Below, piece after piece: positions 8,144-17,550 of a DNA stretch of 64,000 nt. The position numbers and the translations under genes are program-made. Origin of the DNA: Bermanella sp034111105 (GTDB taxonomy: Bacteria; Pseudomonadota; Gammaproteobacteria; Pseudomonadales; Oceanobacteraceae); the NCBI GenBank assembly GCA_034111105.1, contig JAWUXY010000019.1, positions 1 through 64,000 on the forward strand, read 5' to 3'. The notes under the pieces are model-generated. The model was not told the origin of the DNA, did no database searches, and saw nothing but the letters and a program-made list of their open reading frames with translations. Position 1 is the stretch's first letter, and the number at the start of each line of letters is the position of its first letter.

Positions 8144-9442
8144 TTTGATGCGGTATTCGGCAGACCGTGCATGAGCAGTTAACGACTCACCACGGGCCAA
8201 GACTGAAGCCACTTTACCCATTTCACTGGCGCCATCGGCACTGCACATAATTAATGAACTGCGCTTTTGGAAATCGTACACACCCAGCGGACTAGAAAAA
8301 CGCGCGGTACCGGATGTTGGTAATACGTGGTTTGGCCCTGCACAGTAATCGCCCAATGCTTCCGCGGTGTAGCGACCCATAAAAATCGCACCTGCGTGGC
8401 GAATCTGTTTCGCCATCGCTTCAGGTTCTTCAACCGATAATTCCAAGTGCTCAGGCGCAATACGATTAGCAAGATCAATGGCTTCTTGTTCGTTTTGTAC
8501 TTTGACTAACGCACCGCGACCGCTCAACGATGCGCGAATAATGGCTTCACGCTCCATGGTCGGTAGTAATTTTTGAATACTGGCTTCAACTTGTTTTAAG
8601 TAGTCGCCATCCCAAGAAATTAAAATGGATTGTGCGTCTTCGTCGTGTTCGGCTTGGCTAAACAAATCCATGGCGATCCAATCTGGGTCGGTTTTGCCGT
8701 CACACACCACTAGAATTTCGGATGGGCCAGCAATCATATCAATGCCCACTTCGCCAAACACAAAGCGTTTTGCAGTGGCCACATAAATATTACCAGGGCC
8801 TACAATTTTATCGACTTTAGGGATGGTTTCGGTGCCGTATGCTAATGCGGCAACCGCTTGCGCGCCACCAACGGTAAAGCAACGGGTCACGCCCGCGGCC
8901 GCGGCCGCGGCTAAAACAAGCTGGTTAACTTCACCACCGGGTGTTGGTACAACCATGATTATTTCTTTCACGCCCGCTACATGTGCAGGAATCGCATTCA
9001 TCAACACACTTGATGGGTACGCCGCTTTTCCGCCAGGCACATAAATGCCGACACGATCCATGGCTGTGACTTGCTGACCTAACACGGTGCCATCGGCTTC
9101 TTGATACTGCCAAGATTCGCTGCGCTGTTTGTCGTGGTAACGACGCACGCGCTTGGCAGCTTCTAATAATGCGGTACGTTGTTCCGCGGGTAAATTTTCA
9201 AGGGCAGCTTGTAGCTCAGCTTGGCCAATTTCAAGTTGCGCCATGCTATTAACCTGTAGATGGTCAAAGCGATTGCTGAATTCAATAACCGCTTCATCAC
9301 CACGGTTTTTAATTTGATGCAGAATATCTAAAACCGTTTGCTGCACTTGTTGATCGGATACCGATTCCCACGATAACAAATCATCCATGGCTTGGGTGAA
9401 GTCTGCTTGCTGGCTATCTAACGTTCGCATTTGAAACGACAT
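8138..9442 (-). CDS. hisD: Histidinol dehydrogenase
   Basis: This zinc enzyme carries out the last two oxidations of histidine synthesis, from histidinol to histidine with two NAD. The 434-residue protein shows the signature region GNIYVATAKRFVFGEVGID followed by MIAGPSEILVV. The catalytic and metal-binding set follows in SQAEHDEDAQS, and GPNHVLPTSGTARF lies near the C-terminus. It is preceded by hisG (75-nt gap) and followed by the large palindrome that overlaps its stop codon. Start choice between MSFQMRT and the internal ATG is not settled; the first is used. Confidence 0.96.
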   Translation of the reverse strand: MSFQMRTLDSQQADFTQAMDDLLSWESVSDQQVQQTVLDILHQIKNRGDEAVIEFSNRFDHLQVNSMAQLEIGQAELQAALENLPAEQRTALLEAAKRVRRYHDKQRSESWQYQEADGTVLGQQVTAMDRVGIYVPGGKAAYPSSVLMNAIPAHVAGVKEIIMVVPTPGGEVNQLVLAAAAAAGVTRCFTVGGAQAVAALAYGTETIPKVDKIVGPGNIYVATAKRFVFGEVGIDMIAGPSEILVVCDGKTDPDWIAMDLFSQAEHDEDAQSILISWDGDYLKQVEASIQKLLPTMEREAIIRASLSGRGALVKVQNEQEAIDLANRIAPEHLELSVEEPEAMAKQIRHAGAIFMGRYTAEALGDYCAGPNHVLPTSGTARFSSPLGVYDFQKRSSLIMCSADGASEMGKVASVLARGESLTAHARSAEYRIKD

Positions 9443-9517
9443 ACTTGCCTCTTACACTTTTGGCTTACTGCACTTTAACTATCTACAACTTAGAGCTGAT
9501 GACTTAACGTCATTTGT

Positions 9518-10159
9518 TTAACGTCTACGCTCTACCGCTTGAGCTAATTTATCAATAATCGGTTGGATCTGACGATGCTTCATTTTCATGGCCGCTTTGC
9601 CCACAACCAAACGAGAGCTAATCGGCGCAATTAAATCACGCTCTTCAAGACCATTGGCTTTTAAGGTATTACCGGTATCGACGATATCGACAATTAAATC
9701 CGCCAGCCCCATGATCGGCGCTAATTCCATACCGCCATATAATTTGATGATGTCCGCTTGTTTACCTTGCTCAGCAAAATAACGCTTCGTCACACCCACA
9801 AATTTTGAGGCCACTTTAATGCGCCCCTCTGGAATAACCGCATCTTTAAGTGCTGCTGTCATTAAACGGCATGTAGCGATATTTAAGTCGAGTGGTTCAT
9901 ACAAACCTGTGCTGTCGGCTTCCATTAATACGTCTTTACCGGCAACGCCGATATCCGCGGCACCGTATTGAACATACGTCGGCACGTCAGTGGCTCGAAT
10001 GACCACAAGTTTAATGTGCTCATGATTGGTATCAAAAATCAGTTTACGACTTTTTTTAATGTCTTCTGCTGGCACAATGCCCGCTTCAGCAAAAAGCGGC
10101 AGTGTGTCATCTAAAATTCGACCCTTGGATAACGCAATGGTCAATGGCTGCTGGCTCAT
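9518..10159 (-). CDS. hisG: ATP phosphoribosyltransferase, short form
   Basis: This enzyme catalyses the first committed step of histidine synthesis, ATP plus PRPP to phosphoribosyl-ATP. The protein from MSQQPLTIALSKGRI is 213 residues. That is the short HisG form, which lacks the C-terminal histidine-binding domain and normally needs the regulatory subunit HisZ; no hisZ is in the window. The PRPP-binding loop is VDIVDTGNTLKANGL. I chose the ATG at 10159, which has an AAGGAT site. The open frame extends 42 codons further upstream into murA without family similarity. It begins 22 nt after murA. Confidence 0.95.
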   Translation of the reverse strand: MSQQPLTIALSKGRILDDTLPLFAEAGIVPAEDIKKSRKLIFDTNHEHIKLVVIRATDVPTYVQYGAADIGVAGKDVLMEADSTGLYEPLDLNIATCRLMTAALKDAVIPEGRIKVASKFVGVTKRYFAEQGKQADIIKLYGGMELAPIMGLADLIVDIVDTGNTLKANGLEERDLIAPISSRLVVGKAAMKMKHRQIQPIIDKLAQAVERRR

Positions 10160-10181
10160 GTTAAATCCTTGATGCTTCGGC

Positions 10182-11453
10182 CTAGTTTGGCACGCGGCGA
10201 ATGTTAGCGCCCAATAATTGCAATTTCTCTTCGATGCACTCGTAACCACGGTCAATGTGATAAATACGATCAACCACAGTTTCACCTTCGGCCATTAACG
10301 CAGCAATCACCAAACTGGCGGATGCACGTAAGTCGGTGGCCATAACCGGAGCACCTTTTAATTTGTCGCCGCCTTTGGTGATACACGTATTACCTTCTAA
10401 CGCGACTTGAGCACCCATGCGCGCCAGTTCTTGCACGTGCATAAAGCGATTCTCAAAAATGGTTTCGGTAACGGTTGCACTGCCATTCGCGACGATGTTC
10501 ATCACTAAAAATTGCGCTTGCATATCCGTTGGGAACGCAGGGTACGGTGCGGTTTTAACACTCACCGCTTTTAATTCGCGACCAACCATATCGAGGCTGA
10601 TCCAGTCTTCGCCCACTTCGATTTTTGCGCCAGCTTCTTCAAGCTTATGTAAAACTGCTTCAAGAATATCAGCACGGGTATCTTTTAATTTAATTCGACC
10701 GCCTGTCGCCGCTGCTGCCACTAAGTACGTGCCCGTTTCGATACGGTCAGGCATCACGTTGTAGTGACCACCATGCAGACTTTCAACCCCTTCAACACGA
10801 ATCACATCGGTGCCGTGACCGGTGATTTTTGCGCCCATAGTAATTAGGCATTCGGCTAAGTCGACCACTTCTGGCTCACGAGCCGCGTTTTCAAGCAAGG
10901 TCACGCCGTCGGCTAATACAGCAGCCATTAACAAGTTCTCTGTACCGGTTACGGTGACAGTGTCCATGAAGATGTTGGCGCCTTTTAAGCGGCCATCGGT
11001 TGTGGCTTTCACATACCCTTCTTCTACCACAATGGTAGCGCCCATGGCTTCAAGACCCGATAAGTGAATATCAACAGGGCGTGAACCAATGGCACAACCG
11101 CCTGGCAAGGATACTTGTGCCTCACCAAAACGGGCCACTAACGGGCCGAGTACCAGAATAGAGGCACGCATGGTTTTGACCAATTCGTACGGTGCCACTA
11201 AGGTTTTGATGTTATTAGCGTTCACTTCGATGGCGTAATCTTCACCCATGATCACATCAACACCCATAGTGCCAAGTAAGTTGATCATGGTGGTCACGTC
11301 ATGCAAATGCGGCAAGTTGCCAATGGTAATCGGGGTATCTGCAAGTAACGTGGCGGCAATAATTGGTAGCGCTGAATTTTTAGCGCCCGAAATGCGGATC
11401 TCACCCGAAACGGGTGGCCCACCTTGAATAATCAGTTTGTCCAATGCTGGCAT
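10182..11453 (-). CDS. murA: UDP-N-acetylglucosamine 1-carboxyvinyltransferase
   Basis: This enzyme carries out the first committed step of peptidoglycan synthesis, transferring enolpyruvate from PEP to UDP-GlcNAc in the cytoplasm. The 423-residue protein starts MPALDKLIIQGG and shows the KNSALPIIAATLL substrate loop. The catalytic cysteine, target of fosfomycin, is in PGGCAIGSRPVDIHL. It lies between ibaG and hisG on the leftward strand, with 15 and 22 nt gaps. This is the conserved order in Pseudomonas-like genomes. Confidence 0.97.
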   Translation of the reverse strand: MPALDKLIIQGGPPVSGEIRISGAKNSALPIIAATLLADTPITIGNLPHLHDVTTMINLLGTMGVDVIMGEDYAIEVNANNIKTLVAPYELVKTMRASILVLGPLVARFGEAQVSLPGGCAIGSRPVDIHLSGLEAMGATIVVEEGYVKATTDGRLKGANIFMDTVTVTGTENLLMAAVLADGVTLLENAAREPEVVDLAECLITMGAKITGHGTDVIRVEGVESLHGGHYNVMPDRIETGTYLVAAAATGGRIKLKDTRADILEAVLHKLEEAGAKIEVGEDWISLDMVGRELKAVSVKTAPYPAFPTDMQAQFLVMNIVANGSATVTETIFENRFMHVQELARMGAQVALEGNTCITKGGDKLKGAPVMATDLRASASLVIAALMAEGETVVDRIYHIDRGYECIEEKLQLLGANIRRVPN

Positions 11454-11468
11454 AATACGGCTACTTTA

Positions 11469-11711
11469 TTAAGATTGTTGTTGAGCCCATTGGGCTTGCG
11501 TATAAGTTTTAATGGTTACTGCGTGTACGCTGCCGTCCGTGATTTTTTCGTTTAGGGCCGCATAAACATATTGCTGGCGCTTAACAGGATTCAAGCCTTC
11601 GAATTCATCTGTTACTACGGTGATTTCATATTTGTAACCATCACCATCCACCGATACCTGGCAATGCGGAAGCTTTTCTTCTAGCAATGTTTGTAGGTCT
11701 TCTGGGCTCAT
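11469..11711 (-). CDS. ibaG: BolA-family protein IbaG
   Basis: This 80-residue BolA-like protein (YrbA/IbaG) belongs to a family that binds monothiol glutaredoxins and takes part in iron-sulfur handling and acid response. The core VSVDGDGYKYEITVVTDEFE and the C-terminal AVTIKTYTQAQW fit the family, and the length is typical. It sits between mlaB and murA as in E. coli. A gap of about 110 nt from mlaB leaves room for its own promoter. Confidence 0.9.
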   Translation of the reverse strand: MSPEDLQTLLEEKLPHCQVSVDGDGYKYEITVVTDEFEGLNPVKRQQYVYAALNEKITDGSVHAVTIKTYTQAQWAQQQS

Positions 11712-11822
11712 AGGTCTCTCCGATGGGACTTGGAATTGACGACATAAAAAATAAAGGCGGGAATTATAGCGGAAAGGCGTACTAATAGCGAAGTGTAAAA
11801 TACCCGCCAGCTCACATTCTAT

Positions 11823-12128
11823 CTATGCCGTAAGCGGGATTATGGCTTGTAAATGGGCACTTTCAATCATCAGCCGCAACTGTGCCGGTGGGGCTTTAAA
11901 TGACACTTTCACACCACTTTCTTGGCATGCACGCACCCAACTTAACAACAATGCCAGTGCGGCACTGCTGCATTTTTGCACGCCGCTTAAATCGAATACC
12001 AAATCAGATGCACTATCGTTTATGGCACTGAACCCTTCTTGCTCCACATGAATCACGCTTTCAAAGGTTAAATCACCAATCACACCGTAAGCGCCTGCTT
12101 TGTGTTTTTCGATTTGCTGAACCGGCAT
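11823..12128 (-). CDS. mlaB: STAS-domain subunit of the Mla phospholipid transporter
   Basis: This small cytoplasmic STAS protein binds and activates the MlaF ATPase of the MlaFEDB complex. The 101-residue protein has a single STAS domain, with VFDLSGVQKCSSAALALLL carrying the serine-rich loop where E. coli MlaB has its key threonine. Its start overlaps the mlaC stop (shared base at 12128), indicating translational coupling. It is the final mla gene of the leftward operon. Confidence 0.88.
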   Translation of the reverse strand: MPVQQIEKHKAGAYGVIGDLTFESVIHVEQEGFSAINDSASDLVFDLSGVQKCSSAALALLLSWVRACQESGVKVSFKAPPAQLRLMIESAHLQAIIPLTA

Positions 12129-12832
12129 TATTCGTCCTCCTGCTCATCATCGGTGGTGTCTTGATTTGCTTTGTCGTTCGACACTTCTGATGTCCACCCG
12201 CTAATGGCTAAATCAATATTACCATTACTTTGCGCCACTAAACGGGAGAACTGATCCCGAAACAACAAGCCCATGTTAATGCCATTAATAATGACATTTT
12301 GCACCATCCATTTATTCTCTTTGTGATCATAAAACAAACTTTGTGTCACTGGGAAAACCTGCCCACCTGATGTAATCACTTCGATACCCACTTGAGTATT
12401 ACGCTGAGTTTGCTTGCCTTCTTTAAGCGGTAAGACGTTCACTTTATAGTTGTTAAACTCCCACAGTCCCTTAGCGTAAGTATTGAGTAAGCTGGATTTA
12501 AATACGATTAAGAACCGCTGCCTTTGCTCTTTTGTCGCTCTTTTAAAATGCTTTGCCATCACCCGACGGGCTATGCGCTTAAAATCGACGATTTCACCTA
12601 ATTTGTGGTCAACCAAGGCTATTTTTTGTTCATCTGATAATGTTTTTGTCTGCTTACTTGATTGAATTTCCGCCAGTAATTTATCAATTCGCTCAGCTAT
12701 CAAACGATGCGCTTGTTGAGGGTTTGAATCAGCAAAGCTAATGGATGAGCACAGTAAACTTATGACCATTACAAACAGCGATACACTGTGGCGAAGCAAT
12801 AATGATGAGGGAGGATAATTAACGTTCATCAT
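12128..12832 (-). CDS. mlaC: Periplasmic phospholipid-binding protein MlaC
   Basis: This soluble periplasmic carrier shuttles phospholipid between the outer-membrane MlaA complex and the inner-membrane MlaFEDB complex, helping keep outer-leaflet asymmetry. The protein is 234 residues with a signal peptide ending near SSISFADS (about residue 35). The mature part shows the family segments RRVMAKHFKRATKEQRQRF and WMVQNVIINGINMGLLFRDQ. The C-terminus is an acidic tail of about 25 residues. Both ends overlap or abut neighbours: the mlaD stop is at 12832 and the mlaB start at 12128. Confidence 0.93.
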   Translation of the reverse strand: MMNVNYPPSSLLLRHSVSLFVMVISLLCSSISFADSNPQQAHRLIAERIDKLLAEIQSSKQTKTLSDEQKIALVDHKLGEIVDFKRIARRVMAKHFKRATKEQRQRFLIVFKSSLLNTYAKGLWEFNNYKVNVLPLKEGKQTQRNTQVGIEVITSGGQVFPVTQSLFYDHKENKWMVQNVIINGINMGLLFRDQFSRLVAQSNGNIDLAISGWTSEVSNDKANQDTTDDEQEDE

Positions 12833-13287
12833 TAATCACTGCTTCGACTAAACAAGAATTGACCAATTAATTCTTCAAGAACAATTGCCGATTGCGTGTC
12901 TTCTATGACATCACCACTCAATAGCGTTTCTTCATCTGCGCCCACACTTAAACCAATGTATTTTTCCCCCAGCAAACCCGATGTTAAAACAGACGCCGAC
13001 GTATCTAGGGATAACGGAATCCCTTTTTTTATGGCCATTTTTACAACCGCTACATAATCCTGTGTATCTAATTTAATCTCAACTACGCGACCAATGGTCA
13101 CGCCCGATAACGACACTTTTGCGCGCTCACTTAAACCAGATAAATTTTCGAAGCGCGCATAAAGATGATAAATATCGGCATCACTTTGGTAACGCAATCC
13201 GCTGACGTTTAATGCCAATAACAATAAAGCAATTATCGACATGATCACAAACGCGCCCACACCTAACTCTAAGGATCTCTTGTGCAT
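12832..13287 (-). CDS. mlaD: MCE-domain protein MlaD
   Basis: MlaD is the membrane-anchored subunit that forms the hexameric MCE ring on the periplasmic side of the Mla transporter. The 151-residue protein has one N-terminal transmembrane segment (about residues 8-28) followed by one MCE domain with YARFENLSGLSERAKVSLSG and the ring-forming GLLGEKYIGLSVG. The length is normal for the one-domain type. It follows mlaE by 9 nt and overlaps mlaC by one base, so it is part of a tight operon. Confidence 0.94.
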   Translation of the reverse strand: MHKRSLELGVGAFVIMSIIALLLLALNVSGLRYQSDADIYHLYARFENLSGLSERAKVSLSGVTIGRVVEIKLDTQDYVAVVKMAIKKGIPLSLDTSASVLTSGLLGEKYIGLSVGADEETLLSGDVIEDTQSAIVLEELIGQFLFSRSSD

Positions 13288-13296
13288 AATATGCTC

Positions 13297-14079
13297 CTAA
13301 AATCCGCCTAACATGACGGCCGTTAATATAAAGTCCAAACCTAAAACCGCTAACGCCCCTTGCACCACAGTCGCCGTTGTTGCTCGACTAATCCCGTCCG
13401 ATGTTGGTTTCGCATTCCAACCATGAAACAGGGCAATCCAAGTGGTCACAAATGCAAATACGAGGGCCTTAATGAGCCCTTTGATCACATCGTCATAAAA
13501 CAGTACCGAGCCTTGCATGTTGGCCCAATAAGAGCCTTCATAAACCCCCAGTATGTTCACCGCCACAAATGCGCCGCCATAAATTCCCAGCAAGCTAAAC
13601 AACGCCGCCAATAACGGAAGGCTTATAACCCCCGCCCATAATCGTGGTGAAAAAACCCTTTTTAAGGGATCAACCCCCATGATTTCCATGGCCGATAACT
13701 GCTCAGTGGTTTTCATCAAACCAATTTCAGCGGTCAACGCCGACCCAGCTCGGCCAACAAATAGCAACGCACTGACCACTGGGCCAAATTCACGTAACAG
13801 AGATAGCGCGACCATTTGGCCAACCGCTTCTTGCGAGCCATAACTGCTTAAAATTGAATAACCTTGCAGCGCGAGCACCATGCCCACGAACACGCCTGAC
13901 ACCAGAATAATCGGCAAAGACAGCACGCCTATTTGATAAACCTGCTTAATCACTCTGCTCACAGGCGCTTTAAATCCGCTGCCCCAGCCCAAAATTTGAG
14001 ATAAGAACACACCACTGCGCCCAATCATCTGGCACACGAACATGCAGCGCTGCCCTATGGTCACTACCAAATTAATCAT
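13297..14079 (-). CDS. mlaE: Mla transporter permease MlaE
   Basis: This is the inner-membrane permease dimer of the MlaFEDB phospholipid ABC transporter. The 260-residue hydrophobic protein has about five to six membrane segments and the family motif LREFGPVVSALLFVGRAGSA, the loop that contacts the ATPase. The end of mlaF overlaps its start by 8 nt. Gene order mlaF-E-D-C-B is the canonical one. Confidence 0.95.
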   Translation of the reverse strand: MINLVVTIGQRCMFVCQMIGRSGVFLSQILGWGSGFKAPVSRVIKQVYQIGVLSLPIILVSGVFVGMVLALQGYSILSSYGSQEAVGQMVALSLLREFGPVVSALLFVGRAGSALTAEIGLMKTTEQLSAMEIMGVDPLKRVFSPRLWAGVISLPLLAALFSLLGIYGGAFVAVNILGVYEGSYWANMQGSVLFYDDVIKGLIKALVFAFVTTWIALFHGWNAKPTSDGISRATTATVVQGALAVLGLDFILTAVMLGGF

Positions 14080-14893
14080 GGCTTAACACCTGCTCAGTCA
14101 GTTCGGGGGCCGGATAATGAAACGGTACCGGGCCATGAACCTCGCCATATAAAAATTGCTTAACTAGGGGGTTATCGCTTTGACGAATTTGTTCTGGCGT
14201 GCCCGCGCCTATGATTTTACCTTGCGCTAAAACAAACACTTGATCAGCAATACTCAGAGCCTCTTTCACATCATGGCTAACTAATACAGAGGTAAGGTTG
14301 AGGTCAGAATGCACTTGGCGAATCAAGTTAATGAGCACGCCCATAGAGATAGGGTCTTGGCCAGTAAATGGCTCGTCATACATGATGAATTCAGGGTCAA
14401 GTGCAAGACTGCGGGCCAATGCCACGCGCCTAGCCATGCCACCGGATAACTGTGAAGGCATCAATTGCGCCGTCCCGCGTAAGCCCACGGAATCCAAGCG
14501 CAATAACACCAAGTCTCGAATCATATGTTCAGGGAGCTGTGTATGTTCTCGTAGAGCAAACGCAACATTTTCGAATACATTAAGGTCTGTAAACAGCGCG
14601 CCACTTTGAAATAACAAACTCATGCGCTTGCGCAAGTGCAGTAAATCCGCACGACTTAATTCGCTTAAGTCTTGACCGTCCACTAACACCTCGCCCGTAT
14701 CAGGCAGGAGTTGACCACAAAATAACTTAAGGAGTGTGGTCTTACCCGTCCCACTCGGTCCTAAAATAACGGTTATTTGTCCACGCTTAATAGACAAATT
14801 GATACCCTTGAAGATCGCGTTATCTTCATGCCTAAAACTCATATGTCGGCATTCTACAAAGGTTTGCGCTTTTAACGACATGCAGCCAACCAT
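14072..14893 (-). CDS. mlaF: Mla transporter ATPase MlaF
   Basis: This is the ATP-binding subunit of the MlaFEDB phospholipid transporter. Walker A is GPSGTGKTTLLK, the signature LSGGMARRVALARSLA, Walker B EFIMYDEPFTGQDP and the H-loop VSHDVKE. The 273-residue length includes the C-terminal extension of MlaF proteins. Two ATGs are possible, at 14893 and 14881; the second starts MSLKAQTF and has an AAGGA motif at long spacing, so the start is uncertain by four codons. It is the first gene of the leftward mla operon and is divergent from yrbG. Confidence 0.94.
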   Translation of the reverse strand: MVGCMSLKAQTFVECRHMSFRHEDNAIFKGINLSIKRGQITVILGPSGTGKTTLLKLFCGQLLPDTGEVLVDGQDLSELSRADLLHLRKRMSLLFQSGALFTDLNVFENVAFALREHTQLPEHMIRDLVLLRLDSVGLRGTAQLMPSQLSGGMARRVALARSLALDPEFIMYDEPFTGQDPISMGVLINLIRQVHSDLNLTSVLVSHDVKEALSIADQVFVLAQGKIIGAGTPEQIRQSDNPLVKQFLYGEVHGPVPFHYPAPELTEQVLSHD

Positions 14894-15030
14894 CCTTTGT
14901 CTATTGTTAAATCGTTAATCCTCATTTTAGAGCATAGCTGCAACTGCTTAAGCCACAACTTATGGCGTGCTTGTTAGGCCTGCAAAAGCCTGTAAAATGC
15001 GCCAACTATTGAATTTTAAGAGTGGAAAAG

Positions 15031-15987
15031 ATGTTAACAGCTAGCTTAGCAATCATTGTTGGATTGGTGGTTTTAGTATGGAGTGCCGACCGCTTTGTGC
15101 TGGGGGCCGCCGCCACCGCTCGTAATTTTGGCATGTCGCCTTTATTAATCGGTATGACCATCGTCTCTCTTGGTACCAGCGCACCGGAGATTTTTGTCAG
15201 CGCCACGGCCTCCCTAGAAGGCTCAGGTATTCTTGCCATTGGTAATGCACTGGGTTCTAACATTACCAATATTGGTTTGGTTCTCGGTATAACAGCACTC
15301 ATCGCACCGCTGCCTATTCAAGGCAGAATGCTAAAAAAAGAAATCCCTATTTTATTACTTGTTACCGTTATTGCTGGCCTAGTGTTACAAGACCTTGAAT
15401 TAAGCTTTTGGGATGGCGTCATCATGCTCATATGCTTGGTCATCACTTTGTTTTGGCTATTTCATGAAAGCAGCGAACAAGAAATCGGCGGTTTAGGCGA
15501 AGATGAAGTCGAAGCTATCGAGGGAACATCCACCGCCAAAAGTATTATGTGGTTAGTCATCGGTTTAGTGGCCCTAATGATCAGTGCCAAACTATTGGTT
15601 TGGGGTGCCGTAGATGTTGCACGTTATTTTGGTATCAGTGAACTGATTATTGGCTTAACTATCGTCGCCATTGGTACCAGCCTGCCAGAACTTGCGGCAA
15701 GCGTAACCAGTGCTTTAAAAGGTCACCATGATATTGCGATTGGTAATGTTATCGGCTCAAATATATTTAATTTACTCGCGGTTATGCCGATTCCTGGTTT
15801 AGTGGCCAATACCGTTATTGGAGACGAAGTTTTATACCGTGATTACGGCACGATGCTGATTCTAACAACGCTGCTGATTGCCTTTATTTATGGCTTTCGC
15901 CGTAAAGGGCGAGTTGGTCGCAGTGCCGGTACCCTGTTGTTATTAGCCTATGTTAGTTATTTAGGTTTACTATTCACTCAAGCCTGA
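15031..15987 (+). CDS. yrbG: YrbG-type calcium/sodium antiporter
   Basis: This inner-membrane cation exchanger of the CaCA superfamily has about ten membrane segments. The two inverted repeat halves each carry the ion-binding alpha motif, GMTIVSLGTSAPEIFVSA in the first and GLTIVAIGTSLPELAASV in the second, joined by an acidic cytoplasmic loop (EIGGLGEDEVEAIEG). I start it at the ATG at 15031, giving MLTASLAIIVGLVV like E. coli YrbG; a GTG three codons upstream is also open. It heads the rightward kdsD-lptCAB cluster and is divergent from mlaF. Confidence 0.92.
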   Translation: MLTASLAIIVGLVVLVWSADRFVLGAAATARNFGMSPLLIGMTIVSLGTSAPEIFVSATASLEGSGILAIGNALGSNITNIGLVLGITALIAPLPIQGRMLKKEIPILLLVTVIAGLVLQDLELSFWDGVIMLICLVITLFWLFHESSEQEIGGLGEDEVEAIEGTSTAKSIMWLVIGLVALMISAKLLVWGAVDVARYFGISELIIGLTIVAIGTSLPELAASVTSALKGHHDIAIGNVIGSNIFNLLAVMPIPGLVANTVIGDEVLYRDYGTMLILTTLLIAFIYGFRRKGRVGRSAGTLLLLAYVSYLGLLFTQA

Positions 15988-16018
15988 TCCTAAGACAGTT
16001 GTAAGGTAAAGAATAAAA

Positions 16019-16990
16019 ATGCGTTCTATCAGTTACATTGAATCCGCTCAGCGTACCATCAAGGCTGAGCGAGATGCCGTAAACGGCATGCTGAACAAAC
16101 TCGATAACACCGCTTTTGACAAAGCCTGTGAATTAATGATTCATTGCAAGGGCCGTGTTGTGGTCTCAGGCATGGGTAAATCAGGGCATATCGGCAATAA
16201 AATCGCCGCTACATTAGCCAGCACCGGCACACCCAGCTTTTTTGTGCACCCAGGTGAAGCCGCCCATGGTGACATGGGCATGATCACCGCAGACGATGTG
16301 GTGATTGCTTTATCTAATTCTGGCGAGTCATCTGAAGTTACTACCCTTATTCCGCTGATTAAACGCTTACATGTGCCATTAATCGCCATGACAGGCAATG
16401 ACAACTCAACGCTTGCCAAAGCCGCCGACAGCCACCTTAACGTAGGTGTCGATAAAGAAGCTTGCCCCCTAGACCTAGCGCCAACCTCCAGCACCACTGT
16501 TGCCCTAGTCATGGGGGATGCACTGGCCATATCATTACTTGAAGCTCGCGGCTTCACCGCAGAAGAGTTTGCGTTTAGCCACCCTGGTGGCAGCCTAGGA
16601 CGTCGCCTACTGCTTAAAGTAAAAACCATTATGCATTGCGGCAGCCAGATCCCAAAAGTGGCGCTAGGGACTCCCATTAAAGACGCACTAATGGAAATGA
16701 CACAGAAAGGCCTTGGCATGACCACCGTGCTCACCCCTGAAGGCACACTGGCTGGTATCTTTACCGATGGTGATTTACGTCGAGCGTTAGATAAAGATGT
16801 GGACTTTCATACCACACCCGTAGAGCTTGCTATGACTAAAGATTGCGCCACGATTAACCCCGAAAAATTAGCGGCTGAAGCGCTTGCGGTCATGGAAGAA
16901 AAGAAAATCAATGCACTCGTGTCACTAGATGACGGCCAAGTAGTGGGGGTTATCAATATGCATGACTTGCTACGAGCTGGAGTGATTTAA
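16019..16990 (+). CDS. kdsD: Arabinose-5-phosphate isomerase
   Basis: This enzyme interconverts ribulose 5-phosphate and arabinose 5-phosphate, the first step to KDO for LPS. The SIS domain (about 40-170) has VVSGMGKSGHIGNKIAATL, the HPGEAAHGDMGM segment and SNSGESSEV; two CBS domains (about 210-323) follow. The length of 323 residues is normal. Its stop overlaps the lptC start (TAATG), whereas in E. coli kdsC lies between these two genes. KDO-8-phosphate phosphatase must therefore be encoded elsewhere. Confidence 0.95.
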   Translation: MRSISYIESAQRTIKAERDAVNGMLNKLDNTAFDKACELMIHCKGRVVVSGMGKSGHIGNKIAATLASTGTPSFFVHPGEAAHGDMGMITADDVVIALSNSGESSEVTTLIPLIKRLHVPLIAMTGNDNSTLAKAADSHLNVGVDKEACPLDLAPTSSTTVALVMGDALAISLLEARGFTAEEFAFSHPGGSLGRRLLLKVKTIMHCGSQIPKVALGTPIKDALMEMTQKGLGMTTVLTPEGTLAGIFTDGDLRRALDKDVDFHTTPVELAMTKDCATINPEKLAAEALAVMEEKKINALVSLDDGQVVGVINMHDLLRAGVI

Positions 16991-17550
16991 TGCGCAAGCG
17001 TTATATCCTCACGATTCTCACCGCTTTGGCCGTGGTGGCCTACCTTGCACTGGACGACCACCAAGCCACCGTCGAAATTGTTGCCCAAGACCTCATCGAT
17101 CAAGAGCCTGATTACATCGTCGAAAACTTAGCGGCGCACAGCTTCGAAAATAACGGTGAACTTTCACGCAAAATCAATGCGCTTAAAGCAACCCATTTCC
17201 CTAAAAACGACATCACCGAACTAAAGGAGCCTTCTATTATTCTTTATGAAGCAGGCGAGCCTAGATGGGGTGTGCGCAGTGACACCGGCCACCTACAGCA
17301 GCAAAAAAATATATTGCTAAAAGGCAATGTGACAATTGTGCCACTAAGCCCGAAAGGGGGTGATTTCACCCTATCAACAAACAGCCTAAATATAGACTTA
17401 ATCAGTCAAATAGCCGACACTGATGATCCAGTTGCCATTGAAAGTCAATACAGTGAACTACTCGCTACTGGTATGACTATTTTATTAGATACGCAATTTG
17501 TAAAGTTTAAATCACAAGTGAGAGGACGCCATGATCCAAAGGCACAGTAA
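16990..17550 (+). CDS. lptC: LPS export protein LptC
   Basis: LptC is the bitopic inner-membrane component that takes LPS from LptB2FG and passes it to LptA. The 186-residue protein has one N-terminal membrane segment (about 4-22) and a periplasmic beta-jellyroll with the family pattern PDYIVENLAAHSFENNGEL and LLKGNVTI. The sequence is poorly conserved overall, as is usual for LptC, so position supports the call. It overlaps kdsD by one base and lptA by 20 bases. Confidence 0.9.
   Translation: MRKRYILTILTALAVVAYLALDDHQATVEIVAQDLIDQEPDYIVENLAAHSFENNGELSRKINALKATHFPKNDITELKEPSIILYEAGEPRWGVRSDTGHLQQQKNILLKGNVTIVPLSPKGGDFTLSTNSLNIDLISQIADTDDPVAIESQYSELLATGMTILLDTQFVKFKSQVRGRHDPKAQ

Noticed and set aside
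10160..10285. 42-codon N-terminal extension of hisG
   Set aside because: It overlaps the end of murA, has no HisG similarity, and a good AAGGAT site precedes the internal ATG.
16141..16746. 201-codon open frame antisense to kdsD
   Set aside because: It lies wholly inside a well conserved gene on the other strand, and its composition (rich in Pro, Ser and Arg) is that of a reverse-frame shadow.
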